DNA from: Nitrospira sp.
GTDB taxonomy: Bacteria > Nitrospirota > Nitrospiria > Nitrospirales > Nitrospiraceae
Direction of reading: 5' to 3'
NCBI GenBank assembly: GCA_037045225.1
Contig: JBAOHZ010000009.1
Coordinates: forward strand, 1,488,001-1,552,000
DNA: 64,000 nucleotides
Positions within the stretch are counted from its first letter, which is position 1. Every line of letters starts with the position of its first letter. A model generated the notes under the pieces. It made no database searches and was not told the origin of the DNA. It worked only from the letters and a program-made list of their open reading frames with translations. Positions 9,172 to 21,540 of this stretch are shown here, in pieces. A program made the position numbers and the translations under genes.

Positions 9172-9289
9172 GGATGTTCACAATGGTTTCCTACGAGGCC
9201 GCAGCAAGCAAAGAGCCGAGGCGTACTCTTGTGGTACGCTGAGGCTCTGCGCGACGCGAGAACGAAGCTGGGAGCCATTTTCAACATCC
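9172..9289. repeat. 118-bp imperfect palindromic repeat, copy 1
   Basis: The ends form an inverted repeat (GGATGTTCACAATGG facing CCATTTTCAACATCC). An inner hairpin pairs GAGCC...GCGTAC (around 9212-9225) with GTACGC...GGCTC (around 9234-9246). It lies between the mlaE stop and the mlaF start. A degenerate second copy is at 39968-40088; the last 37 bases of the two agree at 29 positions. It resembles a REP or MITE-like intergenic element. Confidence 0.75.
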
Positions 9290-9294
9290 TGTAG

Positions 9295-10434
9295 CTACAG
9301 GTTCCACCAGTTGAGCAAGATGCTACAGATCGCATCGAAGATAATGACGAGAAACGTGCTTTGCACCACGCTGATCGTCGTGTGCCGCCCCACATCGTCC
9401 ACCCCGCCGCGGATCTGGAACCCCTGATAACATCCGACCAGCGCGATGATGACCGCAAAGAAAGGCGCCTTGCCGAGACCAATCAGCAAATGCCGCAAGG
9501 CCACGGCTTCGTCGAAGCGCGAAAGAAAGGCCGTGAAACTCACGTTGAGTTGATTCGACGCAATCAACATACCGCCAAAAACACCCAACACATCGGCATA
9601 CGCCGTCAGAAGCGGCAGCGCCACGACCAGCGCCAGGACCCGTGGCAATACCAACAGCTCGATCGGCGACAGGCCGAATGTTTGCAGCGCATCCAGCTCC
9701 TCGGTCACTTTCATCGTGCCGATCTGCGCCGCATAGGCCGACCCCGACCGCCCGGCGATCAGAATCGCCGCAATCAGCGGGGCGATTTCTCGCAGCAGCG
9801 AGATGCCCACCAGGTCCACGATGAAAATGTTCGTCCCGAACTTCCGAAGCTGCTCGGCACCCTGGTACGCAATCACCACGCCGATGAGAAACGTCAGCAG
9901 TCCGGTAATCGGCAACGCATTGACCCCATCCAGCCGGAGACTATTCAGGCAACTGCGCCAACGCATCCGACGAGGCGCCGCCACCAAATGAACCAGCGCG
10001 GTCGTACTCTCTCCGAGAAACTGCAGCCCCTGAATCATCCGCGCAAGATGAGTGCTGATCGCCGTCTTGAGCCGCTCGCCCCCGTTCGGTCGCGGAGCGA
10101 CCTCGGCGACGATCGCCTCCCAATTGGACGACACCAGGCTCATCAGCTGCGCATAGTCCGACCGGAGGCCTTCGATCGAGACTTCGCACCCCCGGCGTTT
10201 GGCCTCCATCAGGGCGCGAAACAACACGACCGCCCCACCGGTATCGAGCGCCTCGATGCCGCTCGCGTCAAAGACCAGCGCGCTTCGAGCGGGCCAGGCC
10301 ATTCCTTTGAGCGCACGTTCGACCGGCGCCACATCGGACATGGTCCAGGCGCCTCGACAGCGGAGGGTCCGTCCCTCCACCAGCGTCACGCCAGCCGGAT
10401 GGATGTGGTTCGCTATGGATCGATCGCCGTTCAT
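9295..10434 (-). CDS. mlaE: MlaE-type permease with N-terminal STAS domain
   Basis: A 379-residue fusion. Residues about 20-120 form a STAS domain (S-A-L-V-F-D-A-S-G-I-E-A-L-D-T-G-G-A), the role played by separate MlaB in E. coli. Residues about 130-379 form the MlaE permease with five or six membrane segments and the family motif L-I-A-A-I-L-I-A-G-R-S-G-S-A-Y-A-A. It is the first gene of the mlaE-F-D-lipoprotein operon. The ribosome binding site is weak. A 118-bp palindromic repeat begins a few bases after its stop. Confidence 0.92.
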   Translation of the reverse strand: MNGDRSIANHIHPAGVTLVEGRTLRCRGAWTMSDVAPVERALKGMAWPARSALVFDASGIEALDTGGAVVLFRALMEAKRRGCEVSIEGLRSDYAQLMSLVSSNWEAIVAEVAPRPNGGERLKTAISTHLARMIQGLQFLGESTTALVHLVAAPRRMRWRSCLNSLRLDGVNALPITGLLTFLIGVVIAYQGAEQLRKFGTNIFIVDLVGISLLREIAPLIAAILIAGRSGSAYAAQIGTMKVTEELDALQTFGLSPIELLVLPRVLALVVALPLLTAYADVLGVFGGMLIASNQLNVSFTAFLSRFDEAVALRHLLIGLGKAPFFAVIIALVGCYQGFQIRGGVDDVGRHTTISVVQSTFLVIIFDAICSILLNWWNL

Positions 10435-10454
10435 CCGATGCTTCGCAGCACGCC

Positions 10455-11609
10455 TTACACTTGATTGTGTTCCCGCAAGGACCCGACAAGCTCCTTCTTG
10501 CTAATCAACAACGCGCCCAGCCCGAACAGTACTGTCGACAGCGTCACCAATCCGCCGATCACCGGAAGAAGCGACAGCCCTGAATAGAGGACCAGCCCCG
10601 CCACGAAGGGCCAGGCGAGCGACGACGAGTCGTCCTGCCGGCGAATCAGCATTTGCCCCACATAGGTCATCGCATACACTCTCGCCAGATAGACGGTCGC
10701 ACCGTACAACGCGAGCAGGAACAGGCCGATCGGCAGCGCGAACAAGGTGACGACGAAACTCAACGCGACCACGGGCGTGGCAACCAGCGCGACCGTGCCC
10801 CAACCAAGGGACGGGGCCGGACGCTCGCGGATCGTCGCGGTGACCCGCCGGGCAAACATCGGATAGACCCGCAAGAGTACCAACCCCAGGATCAACGTCG
10901 AGACAAAGCTGGTGAACGCAGCCATGAGCCAGATGCCGACGATCCCCTTGCGCGCCCGTTCGATACTCCAGCCTTCGGGTAACGGCCGTTGCGTCATCTC
11001 ACCGCGAACGGTCGCCTCTTCATCGATAGAGGGGGCCGCTTCCCCCCAGTACCGCAGCCTGCCTCCGACCATGGCCTTCGAGGTGAGACGTACCGACCCC
11101 GCCGCCACAACCAAATCGCGCTCAATCTGGTTCGAGACCGTCGCGGTCCAGGCCCCGACCCTTGCGTCTCGACCGACAGATCCGGCAAGTTGCACATGAC
11201 CGCCGCCGGCGAGGAGGTTCTCCCGCACCTTCGCCGTCTCGCTCACATGTACATCCGCGCCGCCAAGGGTGGCATTCCTCCCGATCGTTCCACTCACGGT
11301 CACCTGCGCACCTACGACCCTGGCATCCTGGGCCACGGTGCCGGACAGGATCACTTTGGCCCCTGCCACGATCACATCTCCGTTGACCACTCCATCCACA
11401 AGCACCTCACCACCGGCGGCATACAGGTCACCGTTGATGATGCCGGAAATTTCCACATGCGGACCGAAGGCAAAATAATCCCCCTGCACGACCTGCCCGG
11501 CGCGTAAAACGGCCCGCTCCTTCCATGGCGCGCGAGGCGCCGGTTCATCGGCCTGGACAACAGCCGGCAGCATGCACAGGATCAACAACATTACCCTACG
11601 TGTCGTCAT
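10455..11609 (-). CDS. membrane protein with bactofilin-like polymer-forming domain
   Basis: A 384-residue protein with a signal peptide (cleavage after V-Q-A), then about 180 residues of short V-x-G-x-V-x-x-D repeats such as I-I-N-G-D-L-Y and V-V-N-G-D-V-I, predicting a beta-helix like bactofilins. After about residue 230 come four or five membrane segments. This beta-helix plus membrane arrangement is common in proteins annotated as polymer-forming cytoskeletal. ATG at 11609 has AGGAGG nine bases upstream. It is followed 20 bases later by mlaE on the same strand. An envelope role is inferred. Confidence 0.75.
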   Translation of the reverse strand: MTTRRVMLLILCMLPAVVQADEPAPRAPWKERAVLRAGQVVQGDYFAFGPHVEISGIINGDLYAAGGEVLVDGVVNGDVIVAGAKVILSGTVAQDARVVGAQVTVSGTIGRNATLGGADVHVSETAKVRENLLAGGGHVQLAGSVGRDARVGAWTATVSNQIERDLVVAAGSVRLTSKAMVGGRLRYWGEAAPSIDEEATVRGEMTQRPLPEGWSIERARKGIVGIWLMAAFTSFVSTLILGLVLLRVYPMFARRVTATIRERPAPSLGWGTVALVATPVVALSFVVTLFALPIGLFLLALYGATVYLARVYAMTYVGQMLIRRQDDSSSLAWPFVAGLVLYSGLSLLPVIGGLVTLSTVLFGLGALLISKKELVGSLREHNQV

Positions 11610-11660
11610 GTGGATGGCCTCCTGAATGCTCACAGCATGAACCCAACTCGGGACCCGCCT

Positions 11661-12086
11661 TCATCGTGGCAGAACACCTGCGCCGAATCGATAGACCAGA
11701 TCTCCGCCGAAATAACTCGCAATCAACAGGAGCAGCCCGCCGCTCAGGCCGATCACCAGCGCCAGCTTCGGCTGCTCCCGTATCCAACCCATGGAGGATG
11801 CCACACGCAACCCGAGCAGACCGAGAAAGACCCAGAATACCGAGCCCCCGAGCTCCTCGTGAATTTCGATGGCCTCTTTCGGAATCCCGATGCGTTCAGC
11901 CGCCTCTTCGGCAAAATGTCCGGTGATCACCGCGACTCCGGCCGCCAGGATCCCGAGCACCAGCAGAGAGAAACTAGTGTCTCGAAACTGCTGGCTCCGC
12001 CATCGAAACGCCAAGACATCAAACAGAATGCTCGCCAACAACAACGCGATTGGAAAATGGACGACCATCGGATGGATTGGATGCAT
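11661..12086 (-). CDS. DUF2231 family membrane protein
   Basis: A 141-residue protein with four membrane segments. The start M-H-P-I-H-P-M-V-V-H-F-P-I-A-L is the DUF2231 hallmark (paired histidines preceding the first helix), and E-I-H-E-E-L-G follows helix two. Function of the family is unknown; the histidines suggest heme or metal binding. ATG at 12086 has GGAGAAGG upstream. Confidence 0.85.
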   Translation of the reverse strand: MHPIHPMVVHFPIALLLASILFDVLAFRWRSQQFRDTSFSLLVLGILAAGVAVITGHFAEEAAERIGIPKEAIEIHEELGGSVFWVFLGLLGLRVASSMGWIREQPKLALVIGLSGGLLLLIASYFGGDLVYRFGAGVLPR

Positions 12087-12401
12087 GCCTTCTCCTTCCT
12101 TCAACCGGGTGACTCAACGCAGTCTTTTTCAGTATCGCCACGCACAGAGGCCTCCTCATGATCGGCGCCTTCCGGATCAGAAGTGCAAGGATGGAGCCCT
12201 ACTCCTTGCAGGCGCAACGGCAGCTGAAAGCTTACAGCAAGACCGGAGAGGAAAAGAAGAGAACCTGACAAGGCGAGTCAGAATCGGGGAGGACTGCTAC
12301 AGAGAGACTCCTCGCCCCTGTGGCAGAATGCACCAGAGGCGAGGGATCAGAACAAAACACCGCATCTACTTCGCATGCAACCAGCGAGTCGCTCCTTCAG
12401 C
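12087..12401. other. intergenic region with a small hairpin
   Basis: No protein-like frame was found. A hairpin with an 8-bp stem (TGCAAGGA 12184-12191, TCCTTGCA 12203-12210) lies downstream of the GT39 gene and could end its transcript, though no T-run follows. Confidence 0.4.
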
Positions 12402-14111
12402 TCACAGCACCCGGGCGGAGGTCTGCTCCTGCACGGAGAGCAGGAACAAATGCTTGCGACCAGGTTGCCGAAACTCCTGCAGTCTTCCCACGACCAGCCC
12501 CGCGTTCGCCTGTAGCGCAGCGGCATGTTGTTCTTCAGTCACCACCCGGATAGCCCCATGTTTGCGCACGGCTTCCAGCACCGCATCCTGACTCGACAGA
12601 TCCGGTACCACTGTGTCCCGCTTCAGGTAATACAGCGCATCTTCATTCTTCGGCCATCCGGGGATATACATGAACAGGATGGGCTGCGTTCCCAGCGCCA
12701 GGGCTTTGATTTCCTCCACGGCCTTCCGGGGCGACGCGGCCTGATCGATCGCGGGAAACACGTAGTTCACCACCAGCACTACATAGGCAACCGCCAGCGC
12801 TCCGACCACCGTGAGCGCCACGCGGACGCGTGATCTGACGACAGCATAGAGCAACAACCCAGCCAATGAGACAATCGTCGCAATGAACGTCGGCGACACC
12901 ACGGCAGTAGACACCAGCCAGCGGCGGCGAAGCGGCGCGGCGCCGAAGAACATCCCGGCGGCAAAGGTCACCGCCAACACCGCCAGCAAAACTCTCAGGA
13001 GCGGAGCCATCGCGCCGGGCTCCTCGGCTGAGGAGAAGACCCGGTGATAGTAGTATCCGATCATCAAGCCGATACCGGGCACGACCGTCGTGAGATAGGG
13101 CTCACGTTTGAGCGTGGCCAGGCTGAAGGCTGTGAAGAGGCCCAACACCCAGACCAGCAAGAGCAACTCCGTGGGGTGAGAACGAAACGGCCGTTGCGCC
13201 CACAGCAACAGGAGCGCTGACGGAAGCACCGCACACCAGGGGAAAAAGTCGGCCCACATCATCCCCAGATACCAATAGAGAGGATGCCCGTCTGTCGCCG
13301 CGCCGGACGAGCGGCCCCACCCGGTATTCCACACAGACTGGATGGCACTACCGAGCTTGAAATGATGCTGATAACCGGGACCCAGCATCTGCGCATATCC
13401 CGCCATCATCGCGACGGCCAACGCCAAACCGGCCCAGAAATAGCCGTCCTTCAACATCCGCGTATCGCGCTGGATGGCGGCATAGAGCGCCATGACCAGC
13501 AATGGCAAGAAAAACCCATGCATCTCTTTCAACATTGACCCGAGGGCCATGCTCACGAAGGCCAGCAGATACCATCGCGAGCTTCGTCCCAGCAATTGCA
13601 CCTGAATCCAGGCAAAGAGGGCGAGCGTGACCAGAAATGTGAGGGTCGAATCGAACAGCACACGACGGCCGTACCACAGAAAGACATGGCTGGTGGCAAC
13701 GACGAGCGCCGCCCAAAATCCCGCCGTCGGCGACACCAGCCTGACCCCAAGCACATACGTCAGGACGATAGTTCCCGCGGCCGCCAGGGAGCCAGGCAAC
13801 CGTAAGGCAATTTCGTGGTCGCCCCAAATCGACGTTGAAAGATTGAGCAGCCAAAAGAACAGCGGCGGCTTATTGAAATACGGCGTATCGTGATAGGTCA
13901 GGTCGAAAAATTCCCGGCGGCGTCCCATTTCTCCCGCAATACCGGCATAGAGACCTTCGCTACCTTCCAATAACGACAGATGGAGATTGGCAAAATAGGC
14001 CCAGCCTCCGACCAGCGCCAACACCAACATTTCAAGATGCTGACGACTGGCGAAACTCCACGGCTGCTCTTGCTCCACAACATCCTGGCTCATCACCCTT
14101 CCCACCGACAT
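12402..14111 (-). CDS. GT39 (ArnT/PMT-like) membrane glycosyltransferase
   Basis: A 569-residue integral membrane protein with 10 to 12 predicted spans. The first loop contains E-G-x-Y-A-G-I-A-x-E-M, then Y-H-D-T-P-Y-F-N-K-P-P-L-F-F-W-L, the PMT_2/ArnT signature with acidic residues that serve catalysis and the K-P-P motif. Such enzymes transfer sugars from polyprenyl phosphates to lipid A or proteins on the periplasmic side. The C-terminal 90 residues look like a soluble periplasmic domain. Substrate unknown. It appears monocistronic. Confidence 0.85.
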   Translation of the reverse strand: MSVGRVMSQDVVEQEQPWSFASRQHLEMLVLALVGGWAYFANLHLSLLEGSEGLYAGIAGEMGRRREFFDLTYHDTPYFNKPPLFFWLLNLSTSIWGDHEIALRLPGSLAAAGTIVLTYVLGVRLVSPTAGFWAALVVATSHVFLWYGRRVLFDSTLTFLVTLALFAWIQVQLLGRSSRWYLLAFVSMALGSMLKEMHGFFLPLLVMALYAAIQRDTRMLKDGYFWAGLALAVAMMAGYAQMLGPGYQHHFKLGSAIQSVWNTGWGRSSGAATDGHPLYWYLGMMWADFFPWCAVLPSALLLLWAQRPFRSHPTELLLLVWVLGLFTAFSLATLKREPYLTTVVPGIGLMIGYYYHRVFSSAEEPGAMAPLLRVLLAVLAVTFAAGMFFGAAPLRRRWLVSTAVVSPTFIATIVSLAGLLLYAVVRSRVRVALTVVGALAVAYVVLVVNYVFPAIDQAASPRKAVEEIKALALGTQPILFMYIPGWPKNEDALYYLKRDTVVPDLSSQDAVLEAVRKHGAIRVVTEEQHAAALQANAGLVVGRLQEFRQPGRKHLFLLSVQEQTSARVL

Positions 14112-14462
14112 ATCTCCCCGACCTCCCCTTCAAGTGAATGGATCTCCGTTACGATCCGTCCGACGCCGCACGTGACGCAGTATAAATTGTCATGCGCCTC
14201 TTATAAAGTGTGATGAGCCTCTTGAGAAGACTTTGTTCGACTGCCCCTTCACACACGTCACAACCTGTCGAGGTGCGGAGCCGACACCACGTCGACACGA
14301 CAACCTTCAAACCCATCGCTCTCAACAATACGAGCCGAGTGTCATCGCATTATGTGGACAGGCCGCTGACTTGTGAAACTCTACACCAGCGGCATCGAGG
14401 GGATTGAGACGGAAGGCAAGGGAGCGCAGGCACACCAGATTCCGATGATTCGGATCAGTCGT
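14112..14462. other. intergenic region, no gene seen
   Basis: Upstream of the GT39 gene and downstream of the RND pump. A short direct repeat (ATGCGCCTCTT near 14190, ATGAGCCTCTT near 14213) is visible. No convincing frame, hairpin or consensus promoter. Confidence 0.35.
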
Positions 14463-17743
<3,281 letters not shown>

Positions 17744-17744
<1 letters not shown>

Positions 17745-17762
17745 ATGGCTTATAGCGTATGG
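17744..17762. repeat. short interspersed repeat (TATGGCTTATAGCGTATGG)
   Basis: This 19-base sequence matches 39917-39935 at 17 of 19 positions, and related pieces occur at 35387-35409 and 26466-26476. A partial inverted counterpart (CCATACGC at 17808-17815) lies in the same gap. It overlaps the putative ATG of the RND pump. Confidence 0.55.
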
Positions 17763-17841
17763 ATGGGAGTTGACGCCCTTCGACGGATCAGCCTGTTTTC
17801 GCTTCTGCCATACGCCATGAGCGATACGCTCTGAGGCCGAG

Positions 17842-18930
17842 TCACGATCCCGGAGACGGCGATGCGACTGCCGTCATCTCCTGCACCAACGCCCCGTCCC
17901 GCCCCTTTGTTCCGTCCACGATGACTCGCTCGCCGGCATCGACACCGGACAGAATCTCAATCCCCTGCTCAAAGGTGCGCCCGATCTTGACCCATCGAAG
18001 ACGTGCGACTCGGTCGCTGCCGACGACGAACAAACTCGCCAGCTCGCCCCGCTCGATGAAGGCCGATTTTGGGAGGAGCAGCGTCGTGGTCATCCCTTTT
18101 TCAAGGCGGAGCCGGCCGAACATTCCTGACTTGAGACCAGCCGTTTTAGGAAGCTCCACCTTCATCGTGAAGGTGTGAGTCTGGGGATCACCGGCGGGAA
18201 GAATTTGCGAGACCTTCCCCTTGAGGGGATCGGTCCCCAGGGCATCGATGACCACCGGGACCAAGAACCCGACCGACACCACCCGCACGTCGCTCTCAGC
18301 TACGGTCGCTTCCAGCCGCAGTTGTTCAGGGTCTTCCATCTTGAGCAGCGGCTGCCCGGGGGAGGCCAGTTCACCGATCTCAACCTTTTTCTCCGTGATG
18401 ACACCGTCGAACGGTGCCTTCACGATCGTATAACTCAATTGTGCCAACACGGCCTTGCGCGCGGCCTCGGCCACCCGCAGCCCGCGCGTGGCATTCTCTA
18501 ACTCCTGCTTAGACACCGCATCCTTCCGGTAAAGATCCTCCATACGGTGGCTGTGCGCTTGAGCATTCTCGAGCTCCGCCGACACACGAGACAATTCCGC
18601 TTGGAGATCCCGATTGTCGAGCACCAGCAACGTCTGCCCTTTCCGCACGACACTGCCCTCGCGGACCAGTAGATTGTCGATGGTGCCCTGAATACGGCTG
18701 CTCAGCGTCGCTTGATAGACCGCCGTCACCTGCCCGGTCACCTCGACGGTCACGGGAACTTGACTGGTCTTCACTTCGATCACCGGCACCTGAATGGCGG
18801 GCTGAATCGCCGTCGCGGACGGGGTCTCTCCCGGCCGAGACGGCTCCTGCGACTGTCCGCAGCCCGACAGGACCAGGAGCACGAGCCCCAACCATCCGGC
18901 CTTCACAGACGCTTTGTTATTCCTGAACAC
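17842..18930 (-). CDS. RND efflux adaptor (membrane fusion lipoprotein)
   Basis: A 362-residue periplasmic adaptor. A lipobox L-S-G-C near residue 24 predicts an inner-membrane lipoprotein. The biotinyl/lipoyl-like hairpin (V-R-E-G-S-V-V-R-K-G-Q and V-E-I-G-E-L-A-S-P-G-Q) flanks a coiled coil about 100-160, followed by beta-barrel and membrane-proximal domains. It starts with GTG at 18930, with GGAGG four bases upstream, overlapping the end of the YgaP-like gene by 14 bases, so they are probably coupled. It is paired with the RND permease downstream. No outer-membrane TolC gene is adjacent. Confidence 0.9.
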   Translation of the reverse strand: MFRNNKASVKAGWLGLVLLVLSGCGQSQEPSRPGETPSATAIQPAIQVPVIEVKTSQVPVTVEVTGQVTAVYQATLSSRIQGTIDNLLVREGSVVRKGQTLLVLDNRDLQAELSRVSAELENAQAHSHRMEDLYRKDAVSKQELENATRGLRVAEAARKAVLAQLSYTIVKAPFDGVITEKKVEIGELASPGQPLLKMEDPEQLRLEATVAESDVRVVSVGFLVPVVIDALGTDPLKGKVSQILPAGDPQTHTFTMKVELPKTAGLKSGMFGRLRLEKGMTTTLLLPKSAFIERGELASLFVVGSDRVARLRWVKIGRTFEQGIEILSGVDAGERVIVDGTKGRDGALVQEMTAVASPSPGS

Positions 18931-19105
18931 CCAGCCTCCGCAAGAGAGCCATCATCGGACACCAGCCGGTAAAGGCCGACTGAATCAAATTCACCGCCAC
19001 GAACGCCGTAAGATAATTATAGTAGGGATGGACCGTGGCGCCCAGCACAACCGCGAGAAGCACCACGCCCCCGGCGATGAACCGAAGCCATTGATTGATC
19101 GTCAT
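18917..19105 (-). CDS. YgaP-like (DUF2892) transmembrane protein
   Basis: A 62-residue protein with two membrane helices and a short loop. The stretch A-V-N-L-I-Q-S-A-F-T-G-W-C-P-M-M matches the YgaP transmembrane domain family, where the conserved Cys-Pro sits at the end of helix two. In E. coli this domain is fused to a rhodanese; here it stands alone. GGAGG lies nine bases before ATG. It overlaps the adaptor gene and follows TauE/SafE, consistent with sulfur handling. Confidence 0.85.
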   Translation of the reverse strand: MTINQWLRFIAGGVVLLAVVLGATVHPYYNYLTAFVAVNLIQSAFTGWCPMMALLRRLGVQE

Positions 19106-19162
19106 CGCTTCTCACCTCCTCTCCGTTACCGGGTAAGAGGCGGACGGATGGAAAAGGATTCC

Positions 19163-19960
19163 TCAGCCTTGCAGCCCGAACAACTTGGCCAGATTGATCA
19201 CGATCAGACTGACTGCGATCATGACCGTGATCGAAGCAGTGACTCGCCCCATGACGGTCGCCGGCAACCACGCCCCGAGGCGCACGCCCAGCACCATGCC
19301 GGTCAAGCTCCCCAAAAGCGCATAGGCCGTGAGCGGCCAGTTGACGGATCCGAACTGCAGATGCCCCACCACCCCGCCGATAGAAATCAGCGCGATGATG
19401 CTCAGAGACGTACCGACGGCCGATCGATTGGGAAATCCCAGGAATAAGATCAACGCCGGAACAACCATGAATCCGCCGCCCACCCCGAATAATCCGTTCA
19501 TGATTCCCACCGCCAACCCGATCCCACCGACCTTCAGCCAGCAGGTGCGCGGGAACTGCGTCGCACACGTTTCTTCCCTGCCGGCCTCCGAGGACACCGA
19601 CCCGCGCCGCATCATCACGATTCTGACCGACAATAATAAGAGTCCGAACAGCAGCAACAGGACTTCCTCGCGAACCACGCGATGCCCGAACGCGCCGCCC
19701 CACGAGCCGATCGCGCCGGTCCAGCTGAAGGCTGCCGCAGCCTTGGCCCTCACCAACCCCTGTCGACCATACTCCCACGCCCCGAACATCGACGAGGTGG
19801 CCACAATCATAAGCGACATCGCCGCGGCCTGCTGCACGGGGATCCCGACGAGATAGACCATCAGCGGAAAACCCAGAATCGCGCCGCCTGTCCCCGTCGC
19901 GCCAAGTTGCAAGCCGACAGGTATGCCTGCCAACACCGCACGCAACCCCTGGTCGATCAT
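19163..19960 (-). CDS. TauE/SafE-family sulfite exporter-like permease
   Basis: A 265-residue membrane protein with seven to eight spans and an internal duplication. Family hallmarks are G-A-T-G-T-G-G-A-I-L-G-F-P near residue 20 and its repeat G-L-F-G-V-G-G-G-F-M-V-V-P near residue 155. Members export sulfite or related organosulfur anions. It lies between sqr and the YgaP-like gene on the same strand, suggesting export of sulfur oxyanions formed from sulfide. The substrate is inferred from context only. Confidence 0.88.
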   Translation of the reverse strand: MIDQGLRAVLAGIPVGLQLGATGTGGAILGFPLMVYLVGIPVQQAAAMSLMIVATSSMFGAWEYGRQGLVRAKAAAAFSWTGAIGSWGGAFGHRVVREEVLLLLFGLLLLSVRIVMMRRGSVSSEAGREETCATQFPRTCWLKVGGIGLAVGIMNGLFGVGGGFMVVPALILFLGFPNRSAVGTSLSIIALISIGGVVGHLQFGSVNWPLTAYALLGSLTGMVLGVRLGAWLPATVMGRVTASITVMIAVSLIVINLAKLFGLQG

Positions 19961-20009
19961 GTCACGCCCTTCGTGACCGTGGCCACGCGATGTCCCCTCT
20001 CGCTCCCGA

Positions 20010-21257
20010 TTACGCCGGCCCTTCCAACTTAGCGATCCCCAGGGCTTTTAGAAGCACCTTCTCGTAGTAGGGCTCACTCACGCCTTTTTTCATCTTGCGC
20101 AAGAAATACTTCTCCAGCGCAATTTTGGCCAGATGCACCCACTTGCCCTTCTTCGCCCACGTCACATTGCGCGGTGCCATTTGCGGCAACGCGACAAAGG
20201 CCACGCCGGTGTCCCCCATGTCGGCGAGACAGATCGCATTCCATGTTGCGGTTTCGCGTTTCGGATCATTGTCGATGTCGGCCTTGATGTTGTGCACCGC
20301 CGCCGACACCATCGACTCGATCATGTAGCCGGTCTTGGGCGCACCGGTCGGAATCGGAGTCTGCTCCACCGGCGGAATGGCCACACAGACCCCGACCGAA
20401 TAGATATTCTTATACTTGGGATTCGCTTGGTAGGCATCGATATTCACAAATCCTTTGGGGTTGCACAGCCCCGGGGTCCCCGCCACCGCATCGACACCGG
20501 CGAACGGCGGGATGATCATCGAGTACCGGAAAGGGACCTCCTGCCCTCCTTCCAGCAGGACTTTACCCGGCTGCACCTCTTTGATCGCGGTATTGGAGAG
20601 CGGCGTGATCGAATGCTCGGCAAACTCATCCTCCATTATGCGGCGGGATGCGCCCACCCCTGCGAGCCCCATATGACCGAGATAGGGTTCCGGCGTCACA
20701 AAATAGATCGGCACCTTTTTACGGAGTCGTTTTTTGCGGAGATCGGCATCCAGGATGAAGGCCATTTCATAGGCCGGGCCGAAACAGGAGGCGCCTTGGG
20801 CCGCCCCCACCACAATCGGGCCGGGATCTTTGAGAAAGGCTTGGTAGCTTCCCCAGGCCTGCTCGGCATGGTCGACACTGCACACGGATTGTGTGTATCC
20901 GCTCGGCCCCAGTCCGTGCACCGCGCCGAAGTTGAGTTTCGGTCCGGTGGCAATGATCAGGTAGTCATAGGGCACGTCACCCTTTGAAGTGATCACACGA
21001 TTCTGTTCCGGCTCAATCCGCTCGGCCATGGCGTGAATGTAGTCGACCCCCTTTTTCTCCAGCACCGGGCCTAGCGCAAAGCTGATATCCTTTCGGGTTC
21101 GCCAGCCGACGGCCACCCACGGATTGGACGGGACGAAGTGGAAGGACTCTACATTCGAGATCACCGTCACCGTATGTTTCTTCGCCAGCAATTCCCGGGC
21201 TTCATAGGCTGCCGGTAACCCGCCGATGGACGCCCCGATAATGACCACCCTTGCCAT
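20010..21257 (-). CDS. sqr: sulfide:quinone oxidoreductase, type I
   Basis: A 415-residue FAD protein that oxidises sulfide and passes electrons to quinone at the membrane surface. The N-terminal V-V-I-I-G-A-S-I-G-G-L-P dinucleotide loop is present. Three cysteines match the catalytic set of the Acidithiobacillus ferrooxidans enzyme: V-C-S-V-D-H-A-E, G-A-S-C-F-G-P-A-Y-E and N-A-I-C-L-A-D-M-G-D. The segment P-T-G-A-P-K-T-G-Y-M-I-E is also shared. It is the first gene of a run with TauE/SafE, YgaP-like and RND genes. Flavocytochrome c is excluded by the three-Cys pattern. Confidence 0.92.
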   Translation of the reverse strand: MARVVIIGASIGGLPAAYEARELLAKKHTVTVISNVESFHFVPSNPWVAVGWRTRKDISFALGPVLEKKGVDYIHAMAERIEPEQNRVITSKGDVPYDYLIIATGPKLNFGAVHGLGPSGYTQSVCSVDHAEQAWGSYQAFLKDPGPIVVGAAQGASCFGPAYEMAFILDADLRKKRLRKKVPIYFVTPEPYLGHMGLAGVGASRRIMEDEFAEHSITPLSNTAIKEVQPGKVLLEGGQEVPFRYSMIIPPFAGVDAVAGTPGLCNPKGFVNIDAYQANPKYKNIYSVGVCVAIPPVEQTPIPTGAPKTGYMIESMVSAAVHNIKADIDNDPKRETATWNAICLADMGDTGVAFVALPQMAPRNVTWAKKGKWVHLAKIALEKYFLRKMKKGVSEPYYEKVLLKALGIAKLEGPA

Positions 21258-21472
21258 GCTTCACCCCCCTGTCAAAGTCATGCGCCGCTCCATCCTCAGT
21301 TGTTAAGAGCCACGCAGGGATACATTGGATTCAGAAAAAGACGAACAACCGAGCGCATGGGCAAGTGGCACGCGACGACCATTCGATGGCCCCTCGCATC
21401 TCCCGAACATTCAATCCGGTCCTCAACGGAACATTCGGACAGAGCTCGGGACACCTAGGAGCATGTGTCGGG

Positions 21473-21508
21473 TTGACATCGTCCCTCAGCAGTCGTTACT
21501 CCTATAAT
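21473..21508 (+). promoter_or_regulatory. possible promoter of the CHASE3 gene
   Basis: TTGACA (21473-21478) and a perfect TATAAT (21503-21508) lie before the gene at 21541, but the spacer is 24 bases, longer than the usual 16-18. The TATAAT may act with another upstream element. Confidence 0.3.
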
Positions 21509-21540
21509 GGACGTATTAGTCTCAGTCGGGAGGTGTCCCT

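Noticed and set aside
9361..10464. Plus-strand frame of 367 codons
   Set aside because: Antisense of mlaE, whose motifs are clear; the composition is Arg/Gln/His-rich without domains.
17755..17815. Hairpin GCGTATGG/CCATACGC between RND adaptor and pump
   Set aside because: An 8-bp stem with a 45-base loop is weak; better explained as two pieces of the short repeat family.
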